Assembly: GCF_002224285.1 (NCBI RefSeq)
Contig: NZ_CP022436.1
Span: 4,712,001-4,776,000, forward strand
Length of the DNA stretch: 64,000 nucleotides
Origin: Arthrobacter sp. YN
GTDB lineage: Bacteria > Actinomycetota > Actinomycetes > Actinomycetales > Micrococcaceae
Direction of reading: 5' to 3'
Shown: positions 9,132-18,048 of the stretch, piece after piece
Numbering within the stretch: the stretch's first letter is position 1
How the letters are laid out: each line of letters starts with the position of its first letter
Program-made: the position numbers and the translations under genes
Notes under the pieces: generated by a model
Told to the model about the DNA's origin: nothing
The model's database searches: none
The model's input: only the letters and a program-made list of their open reading frames with translations

Positions 9132-10112
9132 TTAGTAGGCCAGTGAGCGGTCGAGCGCTTCGAGGATCTTGTCGATGTCCGGCAAGTAGTCCTCTTCCAC
9201 CTTGGCAACGGGATAGGGCATGTGGAATCCGCCCACCCGGATCACAGGAGCTTCAAGGTGCAGGAACGCCCGCTCGCTGATACGTGCCGCGATCTCACCT
9301 CCGATGCCTCCGAAGGTGGGGGCCTCGTGGGCGATGATCAGCCGGCCGGTTTTCTTGACCGAAGCTTCCACGGTGTCGAAGTCCAGGGGCGAGATGGAGC
9401 GGAGGTCGATCACCTCGATGCTCCGTCCATCCTCGGTGGCAGCGTTGGCGGCCGCCAAGGCCACGGGCACCAGCGGTCCGTAGGCCACGATGGTGGCGTC
9501 GGTACCCTCCCGGACAACGTGCGCCTTGAAGGGATCCTCCGAAAGGCCGGCATTCTCGACGTCCACTTCACCCTTGAGCCAGTAGCGGCGCTTGGGTTCG
9601 AAGAAGATGACGGGATCCTGGCACTCAATGGCTTTTTGGATCATCCAGTAAGCATCGTGGGCATTGGACGGCGAGATGATGCGCAGGCCGGCGGTGTGTG
9701 CGAACAGCGCTTCCGGAGACTCGGAGTGGTGCTCGATCGAGCCGATGCCCCCGCCATACGGAATGCGGATGACAACAGGCACGGTGAGTTTGCCGAGGCT
9801 GCGGGCATGGATCTTGGCCAGCTGCGTGGTGATCTGGTTGAAGGCCGGGTAGACAAAGCCATCAAACTGGATCTCGCACACCGGCAAATAGCCACGCAGG
9901 GCCAAGCCGATTGCCGTACCCACAATGCCCGATTCGGCCAACGGCGTGTCCAGGACGCGTTCGTCGCCGAATTCCTTGATGAGGCCATCGGTGACGCGGT
10001 AGACGCCGCCAAGGTGACCGATGTCCTCGCCCATGAGCAGGGACTTGGGATTATTCGTCAGCGATGCACGGAGACCCTCGTTGATGGCCTTCGCAATGGT
10101 CATGGTTACCAT
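9132..10112 (-). CDS. bkdB: Branched-chain 2-oxo acid dehydrogenase E1 beta subunit
   Basis: 326-residue transketolase-like beta subunit: MTIAKAINEGLRASL, GEDIGHLGGVYRVTDGL, LAESGIVGTAIGLALRG, IRIPYGGGIGSIEHHSES and the C-terminal transketolase domain RLIIAHEAPTFGGIGGEIA. It pairs with the alpha subunit to form the alpha2beta2 thiamine-diphosphate decarboxylase. The start overlaps the alpha stop as TGATG, so translation is coupled. A 90-base gap rich in taggcc repeats separates it from the E2 gene. Confidence 0.94.
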   Translation of the reverse strand: MVTMTIAKAINEGLRASLTNNPKSLLMGEDIGHLGGVYRVTDGLIKEFGDERVLDTPLAESGIVGTAIGLALRGYLPVCEIQFDGFVYPAFNQITTQLAKIHARSLGKLTVPVVIRIPYGGGIGSIEHHSESPEALFAHTAGLRIISPSNAHDAYWMIQKAIECQDPVIFFEPKRRYWLKGEVDVENAGLSEDPFKAHVVREGTDATIVAYGPLVPVALAAANAATEDGRSIEVIDLRSISPLDFDTVEASVKKTGRLIIAHEAPTFGGIGGEIAARISERAFLHLEAPVIRVGGFHMPYPVAKVEEDYLPDIDKILEALDRSLAY

Positions 10113-11305
10113 CAGTGAGCTGTCTCCTCATCGCTTTCGAAGCCGGCCGAGTACTCCTCGAACCAGGCCAGTTCCTCTGCAATCAGAGGGTGTTGTTCGG
10201 CGTAGACGCTGGCGAACGCATCCCGGATGTCCGGGACTTCAAGGCCATGCGTGGTGCTGCGGACATACTTGGCCAACTCATCGCCATCGGCTTTGACCTG
10301 ATCGAAGAAAGCTTCGTCCGCAAGCCCTTCGGCGCGCAGGTAACTCTCCAGGCGGTCCAGGGGGTCCTTCTCGCGCCAGGCAGCTTCCTCTGCGGATTCG
10401 CGGTACTTGGTGGGGTCATCGGCGGTGGTGTGTGCGCCGACCCGGTAGGTGTACGCCTCGATCAGCACAGGGCCGCGGCCTTCACGGGCATGCTCCAAGG
10501 CCCACTCGGTGACGGCGTGGACTGCGATGACGTCATTGCCGTCCACACGGATTCCCGGGAAGCCGTAGCCCTTGGCTCGATTGGCCAGCGGAACCTTGGT
10601 CTGGACTTCGGTGGGCACGGAGATGGCCCAGTGGTTGTTCTGGCAGAAGAACACCACCGGGGCGTCGTAGGACGCAGCAAAGACCATGGACTCGTGGACG
10701 TCGCCTTCTGAGCTGGCTCCATCACCGAAGTAAGCGATGACTGCGGCTTTGGGGTCTGTGGAGTCAGTTGCTGCGGCAAGCTTCTGGTCCCTCTGGATGC
10801 CCATGGCATAGCCAACTGCGTGCAGTGTCTGGGCTGCAAGGACCAGCGTGTACAGGTGGAAGTTGTTCTCACGGGGATCCCAGCCACCGTTGGACACACC
10901 GCGGAACTGCTTGAGCAGTTCGGCGAGGTCTACGTTGCGGACCAGCGCGACACCGTGTTCGCGGTAGGTGGGGAAGATGTAGTCTTGGGGCTGGCTTGCA
11001 TGGCCGGAACCGATCTGCGCGGCTTCCTGACCTGTCAGCGGCACCCACAGCGCCAACTCACCCTGGCGCTGCAAGGCGGTGGCTTCCTGGTCGAAACGAC
11101 GGATCCTGGCCATATCCGTGTAGAAAACACGCAACTTCTCGGGATCAATGCGCTTGGCGTAATCCGAGAACACTGGATCTGAACCCAGTTTTCCGTCAGG
11201 GCCTAGCAACTGAACCATTTCCACCGGTTCGCCTGGCGCGGCTGCTGCCGCGGAGGTTGCCGCGAGAGTGTCTTCCGTCCCGGGGGGCAGTTGTGTCGAG
11301 CCCAT
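10112..11305 (-). CDS. bkdA: Branched-chain 2-oxo acid dehydrogenase E1 alpha subunit
   Basis: 397 residues from the ATG at 11305, with AGGAG upstream. The thiamine-diphosphate motif is FGDGASSEGDVHESMVFAAS followed by NNHWAIS (GDG-x(25-30)-N). IRVDGNDVIAVHAVTEWA and EAYTYRVGAHTTADDPTKYR are typical of the E1 alpha family, here the branched-chain type. It decarboxylates branched 2-oxo acids and passes the acyl group to E2. First gene of the bkd operon; the only strong element upstream is the palindrome at 11358-11395. Confidence 0.94.
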   Translation of the reverse strand: MGSTQLPPGTEDTLAATSAAAAAPGEPVEMVQLLGPDGKLGSDPVFSDYAKRIDPEKLRVFYTDMARIRRFDQEATALQRQGELALWVPLTGQEAAQIGSGHASQPQDYIFPTYREHGVALVRNVDLAELLKQFRGVSNGGWDPRENNFHLYTLVLAAQTLHAVGYAMGIQRDQKLAAATDSTDPKAAVIAYFGDGASSEGDVHESMVFAASYDAPVVFFCQNNHWAISVPTEVQTKVPLANRAKGYGFPGIRVDGNDVIAVHAVTEWALEHAREGRGPVLIEAYTYRVGAHTTADDPTKYRESAEEAAWREKDPLDRLESYLRAEGLADEAFFDQVKADGDELAKYVRSTTHGLEVPDIRDAFASVYAEQHPLIAEELAWFEEYSAGFESDEETAH

Positions 11306-11357
11306 TCCGTCTCCTTGCTTGCCACGGCGGGTGCCGGGCAATGTCTGTCGCTGGGAT

Positions 11358-11395
11358 ATATGCCCGTTCCGGAATGTATTCCGGAACGGGCATAT
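11358..11395. repeat. Perfect 38-bp inverted repeat between hisC and bkdA
   Basis: Left arm ATATGCCCGTTCCGGAAT (11358-11375) and right arm ATTCCGGAACGGGCATAT (11378-11395) are perfect reverse complements around a two-base centre. The element lies 53 bp upstream of bkdA and 60 bp past hisC. It could end hisC transcription (no T-tract) or be a dyad operator for bkd. Confidence 0.85.
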
Positions 11396-11454
11396 TATTG
11401 GCTTTCGTCCCTTACTTTATCGGCAGTAAGTTGGGTTGGCGCATTTGTTAACCG

Positions 11455-12573
11455 CTAGGAACCCAGCGGTGCCTTTGTATAACCTGCACAGAGTTCCAAG
11501 AATCGGGTGTTGGCCTCGACCTCACCGATGCTTACCCGAACGCCCTCATTGGCGAAGGCCCGCACGGACAATGCTTGCTCTGCCGCCAAGGCCGCAAACT
11601 CGCCACTGTGCTCCCCAAGATTCAGCCAAACGAAGTTGCCTTGAGCCTCAGGAACAAACCACCCAAGGTCCCGGAGGCCGGTTGTGACACGGTCTCGCTC
11701 GTCCACCAGGCTTTGTACCCTTTCCACAACCTGATCGAAATTCTCGATGGAGGTAACGGCGGCGCGTTCTGCGATTTGGGAAACTGCAAAAGGAGTGGCG
11801 GTGACGCGGAGGTGCTGCGTGAGCAAGGGGCCCGAGACGCTGTATCCAACCCTCAATCCGGCCAGTCCGTGCGCCTTGGAGAAGGTCCTCAGCACCACCA
11901 CGTTGGGATAGTTGCGGTACAACTTGATGCCGTCCACCGCGTCTGAATCCCGAACGAACTCCTGATACGCCTCATCGATGACCACCACCACATGTGGGGG
12001 TACCGACTGGATGAAGCGCTCAGTTTCTTCTGCCGTGAGGATGGGCCCCGTGGGGTTGTTCGGGGTGCACAGGAGGATCACCTTGGTACGGACAGTGACG
12101 GCCGAGGCCATGGTCTCGAGGTCATGCCGTCCGTCAGCCAGCAATGGGATCTGGACACTGGCGGCACCTGCGAGGCCGACACAGATGGGGTATGCCTCGA
12201 AAGAACGCCAGGCGTAGATGACCTCGTCCTGCTTGCCGTCGTCGTTCTGCCCGGCAAACGTTGCGAGAATCTGGTTCAGCGCTCCAAGGCTGCCCGCACC
12301 AGTGACGACATCGTCGGCGGGGACATCGAGGAAGCCGGCAAGCGCGGTTCGCAGCTTGGTGGCGAGCGGATCCGGGTAGCGGTTGATATCGGACTGGTCA
12401 GCAATTGCCTGCAACACTGCAGGAATCGGAGGCAGCGGGTTTTCGTTGGACGACAATTTGTAGCTGGTGAGGCCCTCAATCGCAGCGGGGGGTTTACCTG
12501 CCGCGTACTTCGGTAGCCTGTCCACGACCGGGCGAGGGAGTACGCCCTCCGGTGCGTTGTCAGTAGTAGTCAT
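11455..12573 (-). CDS. hisC: Histidinol-phosphate / aromatic aminotransferase
   Basis: 372-residue PLP aminotransferase of the HisC family from MTTTDNAPEGVLPRP at 12573. Marks are LSSNENPLPP, GAGSLGALNQILATF, LCTPNNPTGPI, VVIDEAYQEF and the PLP lysine in LRTFSKAHGLAGLRVGY. It transaminates histidinol phosphate in histidine synthesis or aromatic 2-oxo acids. Actinobacteria usually keep a second hisC inside the his operon, so this stand-alone copy may be the aromatic form (pat). The neighbouring bkd genes give no clue. Confidence 0.82.
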   Translation of the reverse strand: MTTTDNAPEGVLPRPVVDRLPKYAAGKPPAAIEGLTSYKLSSNENPLPPIPAVLQAIADQSDINRYPDPLATKLRTALAGFLDVPADDVVTGAGSLGALNQILATFAGQNDDGKQDEVIYAWRSFEAYPICVGLAGAASVQIPLLADGRHDLETMASAVTVRTKVILLCTPNNPTGPILTAEETERFIQSVPPHVVVVIDEAYQEFVRDSDAVDGIKLYRNYPNVVVLRTFSKAHGLAGLRVGYSVSGPLLTQHLRVTATPFAVSQIAERAAVTSIENFDQVVERVQSLVDERDRVTTGLRDLGWFVPEAQGNFVWLNLGEHSGEFAALAAEQALSVRAFANEGVRVSIGEVEANTRFLELCAGYTKAPLGS

Positions 12574-12645
12574 GGCTTCAAGCCTACTTGGCTGCTTATG
12601 GCTAATGCTGAGCTGATTAACAGCTCCGTATGAAAGCATGGGCCC

Positions 12646-13074
12646 ATGGGTTCATTCATCATTCGCGTCCTCATTAACGGGCTTGCCCTGTGGGTGGCCA
12701 CCTGGCTCCTGCAAGGCATGGATATCACCACAAGCGCCACCGAGAAAGCCGCCACCAATGCAGGACTCACCCAAGGGGCCGACACCGCCGGCATCATCCT
12801 GGCGTACTTGTTCATAGGGCTGATCTTTGGTGTAGTGAACGCGGTCGTCCGCCCTCTGGTCAGGTTGCTGTCCCTCCCGGTAACCATCGTCACCCTTGGC
12901 CTGTTCACCATCGTGATCAACGCGGCGATGCTGTACCTCACTGCTTGGCTGAGTTCTTTCACGCCAGTACACCTCACACTCGACTCGTTCTTCTGGACAG
13001 CCATTCTGGCCTCACTCATCATCAGCATCATCTCGATGGTGGCAGGCCTGATACCTGGAGCCCGCAAGCGGTAG
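12646..13074 (+). CDS. Phage holin family / YvlD-like four-helix membrane protein
   Basis: 142 residues with four predicted membrane helices. The hallmark is GLIFGVVNAVVRPLVRLLSLPVTIVTLGLF (quoted in parts: GVVNAVVRPLVR and LPVTIVTLGLF), shared with the mycobacterial four-TM holin superfamily and Bacillus YvlD. A linker with Thr/Ala-rich residues separates helix 1 from helix 2. In chromosomes these are housekeeping membrane proteins of unknown function, not prophage lysis genes, and no phage genes are nearby. Divergent from hisC with a 72-bp gap. Confidence 0.85.
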   Translation: MGSFIIRVLINGLALWVATWLLQGMDITTSATEKAATNAGLTQGADTAGIILAYLFIGLIFGVVNAVVRPLVRLLSLPVTIVTLGLFTIVINAAMLYLTAWLSSFTPVHLTLDSFFWTAILASLIISIISMVAGLIPGARKR

Positions 13075-13085
13075 GAGCATCGCAC

Positions 13086-14438
13086 TTACCGCGTTCCGGC
13101 CCCCTTCTTCGTGGCCTGAACCGACGGCGGCGAATCCGGTTTCAGCGCCAACCGCGAAACCGGCATCGGCGCCCTTTCCATCCTGAATCGCGTCACTCTT
13201 GCCACCCCACTGGCACCCACAACCCCCGCGAATACGGCGGTCGAAGCGACCAGCGACTCGTCGTGGCTCGCGGCAACCAACTCTGCTCCTGCCGCATAAT
13301 TCTCCTGATCGTGTCCCGGGCCAAGGCCAGCGTCCTGGCCTTCGGGCGTCCTGACCTCGTCTGTCAGCGACACCGTCACCCTGTCTTTCGTATCGGCGTT
13401 TATATGGCCATCAATTCCCGGGACCCAGTCCTGCACATGTTCCAAGTGGAGTGAGGTGATGCCTGGCTCGGGAGTAATGCCGCCGACAGGGGCTCCGGCT
13501 GTCAACACATATTTGAGGTCGAACTCGCTGAGAAAGGCCTGGTTCCGGCTGAGGTTCATGGCGTGTATACCGCCTTGGCTGTGCCCCACCGCCACGACGT
13601 GGTCTCCGGCTTCTGCTCCGGCTTCGCGGAGGGCCTGGCCAACAGCCGGGATCACTTCCTCCGAATCGTAGGCAACAGCCTCCCCGATGCCATGGATATC
13701 CAGCGGATTCGTATTGGGTGAGTTGGGTTGAGTCCCAGGTATCAGCACCATCCAGGACGACGAGCCGTCCTGTTCGAACTGGATGACCTCGATCTCGCCG
13801 TCATTCCGGGCGTGAAGCCTCTCGAGTCGGCGAAGGCTTTCTGCCATTGAAGGCTCCACGCGTTCTACGGCTTGCTCAACTTTCTCGACCCTGACGTCTC
13901 TGGGTTGTAGGGCTTCCAGGAGCGGCGACTCCAGAATTCCGTGAAGGGTATCCCTCGTGCTCGTCCAAGGTGGAACCACTACTCCCCTGAGGACGTTGTG
14001 CGTCATGTCGCGGCCAGGAAACCATCCTGTTCCCGAGATCCTTAGCTCATCGAGACGCAGTTGCTGCCGGAAGCCGTTGCCTGCTTCTACTACCTCGTAA
14101 TCCCGGTGGCTGGCCCGAACACTCGCGCTGACCTCAACCAACTCCTGACGCACTTGCGCCACGTCCCTCCTGCTCCCGGCAATGGCGTCGGCGGCAGTGC
14201 GGCCGGTGTCGAGGGACTCGTACAGATACGGCTCGAGGTCGTCTTGGACCCGACGTGCCTCGTCTTCGATACCAAGGAGCTGTTGGACTACGTCGTCGAG
14301 CTGCGTTGCGCCCCGCAGAAGTTCCTCCAATTGGAAAGACATCCCTCCTACCCCGCCCCGTATGGTGAGAATTCCGTCCGGCGCCGGCGGTAAGGGTTGT
14401 GGCGCTTCACCGGCGCCCACTGGAGCTGAATCGGCCAT
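13086..14438 (-). CDS. Alpha/beta-hydrolase-like protein with helical N-terminus (possible secreted effector)
   Basis: 450 residues. The first ~110 are helical (FQLEELLRGATQLDDVVQQL and a long charged stretch), like the WXG/LXG modules of type VII substrates. A central region follows, then an alpha/beta hydrolase-type core with the nucleophile elbow VVAVGHSQGGIHAMN and an upstream SSSWMVLIPGTQPNS oxyanion strand. No Sec signal peptide is present. It overlaps by one base (TAATG) the small upstream gene at 14438-14749, so the pair is co-translated. Function is inferred: lipase/esterase-like, possibly exported with its partner. Confidence 0.65.
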   Translation of the reverse strand: MADSAPVGAGEAPQPLPPAPDGILTIRGGVGGMSFQLEELLRGATQLDDVVQQLLGIEDEARRVQDDLEPYLYESLDTGRTAADAIAGSRRDVAQVRQELVEVSASVRASHRDYEVVEAGNGFRQQLRLDELRISGTGWFPGRDMTHNVLRGVVVPPWTSTRDTLHGILESPLLEALQPRDVRVEKVEQAVERVEPSMAESLRRLERLHARNDGEIEVIQFEQDGSSSWMVLIPGTQPNSPNTNPLDIHGIGEAVAYDSEEVIPAVGQALREAGAEAGDHVVAVGHSQGGIHAMNLSRNQAFLSEFDLKYVLTAGAPVGGITPEPGITSLHLEHVQDWVPGIDGHINADTKDRVTVSLTDEVRTPEGQDAGLGPGHDQENYAAGAELVAASHDESLVASTAVFAGVVGASGVARVTRFRMERAPMPVSRLALKPDSPPSVQATKKGAGTR

Positions 14439-14749
14439 TACCGGCCCCGCTCACCGGAAACTGAAATGCTCTGGGAATGACGTAACACCAAGGCTGCGGC
14501 GGTGTCCATGGCCTCACGGGCACGCATCAGCGCGGAAGCATGCAGGGCAATGGTTGTCCGGTAGGCGCGTCCGGCGGGAGATTGCCAATCATCCATTTGG
14601 ATTCGTCGCAGGGACGTCAGAACAGCGTCCACATGGTCCACGCACGTCTTGATGCGCCACGCGAGCCGTTGGACTTCGTGGCTTCGGGAGGCACACTCCA
14701 GGGGGTCGAAAGTGGGCGGGTTGGCTGCAGGCATCAAGCCGACGCTCAT
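14438..14749 (-). CDS. WXG100-like small helical protein
   Basis: 103 residues from the ATG at 14749 (GGAG nine bases upstream; an ATG at 14764 is less well placed). It is all-helical and has a central RRIQMDDWQSPAGRAYRTT turn, that is, W-x-S-x-A-G between two helices. That is the layout of ESAT-6/WXG100 proteins (about 100 residues, helix-turn-helix with W in the hairpin). The canonical WxG is here WQS, so assignment is by pattern. Translationally coupled to the hydrolase that follows. No ESX core gene is in the window. Confidence 0.5.
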   Translation of the reverse strand: MSVGLMPAANPPTFDPLECASRSHEVQRLAWRIKTCVDHVDAVLTSLRRIQMDDWQSPAGRAYRTTIALHASALMRAREAMDTAAALVLRHSQSISVSGERGR

Positions 14750-14914
14750 GTCCGTATACTCCATTGGTTGTTCTGCTGATCGGTAGGTTCGACGCTACGG
14801 AGCGCCAGAACCCAACGGAAGCGATGACGTTGCGTATGTGGATAACCCGGGAGCCGTCCACATAGCGTCGTCACCGACTCGGGCACCCTTGCGGAACATG
14901 AAAGAATAGGCACC

Positions 14915-16321
14915 ATGGCTGAATCCCCTCGTGTGTCCCTCGCTTCCGAACCTCTCGCCCTTGGCGCCCTTGACGGCCGCTACCGTGCCGCCGTCGCGCC
15001 CCTCGTGGATTATTTGTCCGAGGCTGCACTTAACCGCGATCGCGTTCACGTCGAAGTCGAGTGGCTCATCCACCTGACCAGCCAGTCTGTACTGCCGGGC
15101 GCGGGTCCACTGTCCGACGAGCAAATCGCGCAGTTGCGTGCCATCGTCTCCGATTTCGACGCCGCCTCGGTCAACGAACTCGCCGAGATCGAGGCTGTTA
15201 CTGTCCACGACGTCAAGGCCGTGGAGTATTACATCGGCCGCCGCCTGCCCGCCATCGGCATCGAGAATCTCACCGCCATGGTGCACTTTGGCTGCACCTC
15301 GGAAGACATCAACAACCTCTCCTATGCCGTTGGCATCAAGGGCGCCGTGGAGAACGTGTGGCTCCCGAACGCCGCCGCCCTCGTTCAGCAGATCGAGGCC
15401 ATGGCGGAAGAGAACCGCGCTGTGCCCATGCTGTCCCGCACCCATGGCCAGCCCGCCACTCCCACCACGCTTGGCAAGGAACTGGCGGTCATCGCCCACC
15501 GCCTGAACCGCCAGCTGGCACGGATCGCCAAGACCGAGTTCCTGGGCAAGATCAACGGCGCCACCGGCACCTACGCCGCCCACGTCGCATCGGTCCCGAG
15601 TGCTGACTGGGAAGCCGTCGCCAAGACGTTCGTTGAGGGCCTGGGCCTCACGTGGAACCCACTCACCACGCAGATCGAAAGCCACGACTGGCAGGCCGAG
15701 CTCTACGCCGACATCGCGCGCTTCAACCGCATCCTGCACAACGTTTGCACGGACATCTGGAGCTACATCTCCATCGGCTACTTCCGCCAGATTCCGGTTG
15801 CCGGTGCCACGGGTTCCTCCACGATGCCGCACAAGGTCAACCCGATCCGTTTTGAGAACGCGGAAGCCAACCTTGAAATCTCCAACGGCCTCCTGGACAC
15901 CCTGGGTGCCACACTGGTGACCTCCCGCTGGCAGCGCGACCTGACGGATTCCTCGTCGCAGCGGAACATCGGTGTCGCCTTCGGCCACTCGCTGCTGGCC
16001 ATCTCCAACGTCGCCAAGGGCCTCAAAGCCCTCGACGTCGCCGAGGAAGTCCTCGCAGGCGACCTCGACACCAACTGGGAAGTCCTGGGTGAAGCCATCC
16101 AGATGGTCATGCGCGCAGAGGCCATTGCCGGCGTCGAGGGCATGGAAAACCCCTACGAACGGCTGAAGGACCTCACCCGCGGCCAGCGCGTGGACGGCGC
16201 CCGTATGCAGGAATTCGTGCAGGGACTTGGCCTCTCCACCGACGCCGAGGCACGCCTGCTCGCCCTGACCCCGGGCAAGTACACGGGCATCGCCGACAAG
16301 TTGGTGGACCACCTGCAGTAA
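14915..16321 (+). CDS. purB: Adenylosuccinate lyase
   Basis: 468 residues, the length of the actinobacterial long-form PurB. The signature SSTMPHKVNPIRFENAEANL, LSRTHGQPATPTTLGKELA and MVHFGCTSEDINNLSYA are all present. It converts SAICAR to AICAR plus fumarate and adenylosuccinate to AMP plus fumarate in purine synthesis. It stands alone, as is common in Micrococcales, and ends in a strong hairpin. Confidence 0.96.
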   Translation: MAESPRVSLASEPLALGALDGRYRAAVAPLVDYLSEAALNRDRVHVEVEWLIHLTSQSVLPGAGPLSDEQIAQLRAIVSDFDAASVNELAEIEAVTVHDVKAVEYYIGRRLPAIGIENLTAMVHFGCTSEDINNLSYAVGIKGAVENVWLPNAAALVQQIEAMAEENRAVPMLSRTHGQPATPTTLGKELAVIAHRLNRQLARIAKTEFLGKINGATGTYAAHVASVPSADWEAVAKTFVEGLGLTWNPLTTQIESHDWQAELYADIARFNRILHNVCTDIWSYISIGYFRQIPVAGATGSSTMPHKVNPIRFENAEANLEISNGLLDTLGATLVTSRWQRDLTDSSSQRNIGVAFGHSLLAISNVAKGLKALDVAEEVLAGDLDTNWEVLGEAIQMVMRAEAIAGVEGMENPYERLKDLTRGQRVDGARMQEFVQGLGLSTDAEARLLALTPGKYTGIADKLVDHLQ

Positions 16322-16336
16322 GACCAAACGCACGAC

Positions 16337-16373
16337 GACGGCGGGCCGGGGCTGGGTGCCTCGGCCCGCCGTC
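16337..16373 (+). terminator. Hairpin terminator after purB
   Basis: GACGGCGGGCCG (16337-16348) pairs with CGGCCCGCCGTC (16362-16373) around a 13-base loop. It begins 15 bases after the purB stop, and no U-tract follows. Confidence 0.75.
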
Positions 16374-16614
16374 GGCGTTAATCGTGTTTCCTCCCGGCTT
16401 CTCTCCCAAGACCGAGCGTGAGTTCTGAGACACGGCGTGTCGGGTCCTTCCAGTGCTTGAGCGGCTGATTGGCTGGGAATACATGAGGAGAAGCGCGGTG
16501 CGGCCAGTGCAAACCAGCACAGCCGGCGCACAAGCGCAGCGAGTGCGGCTGTGCGTATGACCGCGGGACCCTCTGTGGAAACGGACCAGTGACGAAGTAA
16601 GGAGCGGAGCACCC

Positions 16615-17277
16615 ATGAAGCTCCTGTTGATCAGGCACGGACAAACGCCCGGAAATGTTGCCGGCCAACTGGACACCGCCTTTCCAGGACCGGGACTGAC
16701 GGAACTCGGTGAGCGCCAAGCAGCGGCCCTCCCGGATGCGCTGGTGGACGAAGCCATCGAAGCGCTCTACACCTCCACGCTGCTGCGCACCCAGCGGACT
16801 GTCGCTCCTTTGGCGAAGGCCACAGGCTTGGAGCCAGCCATTCTGGAGGGGGTCCACGAGATTGAGGCGGGCGCCTTGGAGAAGAAAACGGACCATGAGT
16901 CGCACCTCCGCTACATGAGCACAGTCTTTGCCTGGACGGACGGCGACTTGGACGTCCGGATGCCGGGCGCTTTCACTGGACACGACTTCTTCGCCCGGTT
17001 CGATGCGTCCGTGGAGGAAGTTGCGGCCGCTGGACACTCCACGGCCGCGATCGTCAGCCATGGTGCCGCGATCCGCTGCTGGGCGGGACGCCGGGCGACG
17101 GACATCGACACTGTTTTCGCTCAAACCCATCAACTCCCGAATACCGGAATTGTGGCTCTCGAAGGCGACCCCCGGAATGGCTGGAAGGTGCTGCACTGGG
17201 ACCAGATCCCTGTGGGCGGAATGGCCTTGGCCGACCGAACCGCGGAGGACCCCACGGGCGAGGCCCGTCAGCCCTGA
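16615..17277 (+). CDS. Histidine phosphatase family protein
   Basis: 220 residues of the phosphoglycerate-mutase-like branch-1 superfamily. LLIRHGQTPGN at the N-terminus carries the phospho-accepting His, and TAAIVSHGAAIRCWAG near residue 145 the second His. AAGGAG lies upstream of the ATG at 16615. Such enzymes are acid phosphatases on small phosphorylated molecules; the substrate is not predictable. A second member of the family is at 59060-59653. It follows purB after a 293-bp gap with a terminator, so it is a separate transcript. Confidence 0.88.
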   Translation: MKLLLIRHGQTPGNVAGQLDTAFPGPGLTELGERQAAALPDALVDEAIEALYTSTLLRTQRTVAPLAKATGLEPAILEGVHEIEAGALEKKTDHESHLRYMSTVFAWTDGDLDVRMPGAFTGHDFFARFDASVEEVAAAGHSTAAIVSHGAAIRCWAGRRATDIDTVFAQTHQLPNTGIVALEGDPRNGWKVLHWDQIPVGGMALADRTAEDPTGEARQP

Positions 17278-17313
17278 TCGGCGCGGTTCTGATGCTAGCA
17301 GTCCTGATCCTTG

Positions 17314-17378
17314 GCGTTGCGAGGCCTGCTCTGCGCCCTACAACGCCTCCGGAGTGCGCAGAGCGGGCCTCACAACGC
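17314..17378. repeat. Long imperfect inverted repeat (23-bp arms)
   Basis: Arms 17314-17336 and 17356-17378 match at 21 of 23 positions; in RNA one mismatch becomes a G-U pair. The loop is 19 bases. The element lies in the 215-bp gap after the histidine phosphatase gene and could serve as its terminator or be a degenerate dispersed palindrome. Nothing else was recognised in the gap. Confidence 0.7.
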
Positions 17379-17492
17379 AGGAACGGCCAGCAATTCTCCC
17401 GACGCTTACGCGCAGGAAACACCGCGGTAACCACAACTCCCTAGGCTTAAGTCGCATAGACACCTCCCCGAAACCCGGCGAAAAGAGGCAAG

Positions 17493-17996
17493 ATGCAGAC
17501 CAACCCACGGCTCAACATCCGGCAGGTCACATGGGCCAACCCCGTGGGTGCTGACCTCCGGGCCGCACAGCAGGCTGAACTCGATGCACGGTTCGGCAGC
17601 ACGGACCATGAGCCCGGGCCTCCGCCGTCGGAAGCAGATACCGCCGTATTTGTTGTGGCGTACGAGAAATGCTCAGGTCAACCGCTGGGGTGCGGCGGGC
17701 TAAGGATGCTCGACGAGAAAACTGCGGAGATCAAGAGGCTGTACGTGGTCCCCTATGCCCGTGGTTCGGGAGTCGCGAGCTCCATCCTTGCCGCGCTTGA
17801 AGCCCAGGCGCATTCCCATGGGTTCAGCGTCATCGCAGCCGAGGCGGGGTCGGCCCAGTCTGACGGTCGAAGCTTCTACGAGAGCGCCGGTTTTGCTGCG
17901 GTACCGAATTTCGGCCCGTATGTTGGTGTCACCGAATCGTATTGCTACTCCAAGAGGATCGACTCCCACAGCGCATCGCACACAGCTATGGCGTAA
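17493..17996 (+). CDS. GNAT family N-acetyltransferase
   Basis: 167 residues. The acetyl-CoA-binding motif A is IKRLYVVPYARGSGVASSIL (R/Q-x-x-G-x-G/A pattern), followed by ALEAQAHSHGFSVIAAEAG and SFYESAGFAAVP. AAGAGG lies upstream of the ATG. It would acetylate a small amine or protein N-terminus; the substrate is unknown. It is a single-gene unit before the thioesterase. Confidence 0.88.
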   Translation: MQTNPRLNIRQVTWANPVGADLRAAQQAELDARFGSTDHEPGPPPSEADTAVFVVAYEKCSGQPLGCGGLRMLDEKTAEIKRLYVVPYARGSGVASSILAALEAQAHSHGFSVIAAEAGSAQSDGRSFYESAGFAAVPNFGPYVGVTESYCYSKRIDSHSASHTAMA

Positions 17997-18048
17997 CTCG
18001 GCGGCGCAACATCAAGCGGCCGCCGCCGCAGTTCGATAATCTCGGATT

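Noticed and set aside
12646..13074. Prophage holin
   Set aside because: The holin-like protein is of the chromosomal YvlD type, and no phage structural, lysis or integrase genes are nearby.
14795..16612. 605-residue minus-strand frame opposite purB
   Set aside because: It mirrors the codon bias of purB; no domain and no ribosome site. Antisense shadow.
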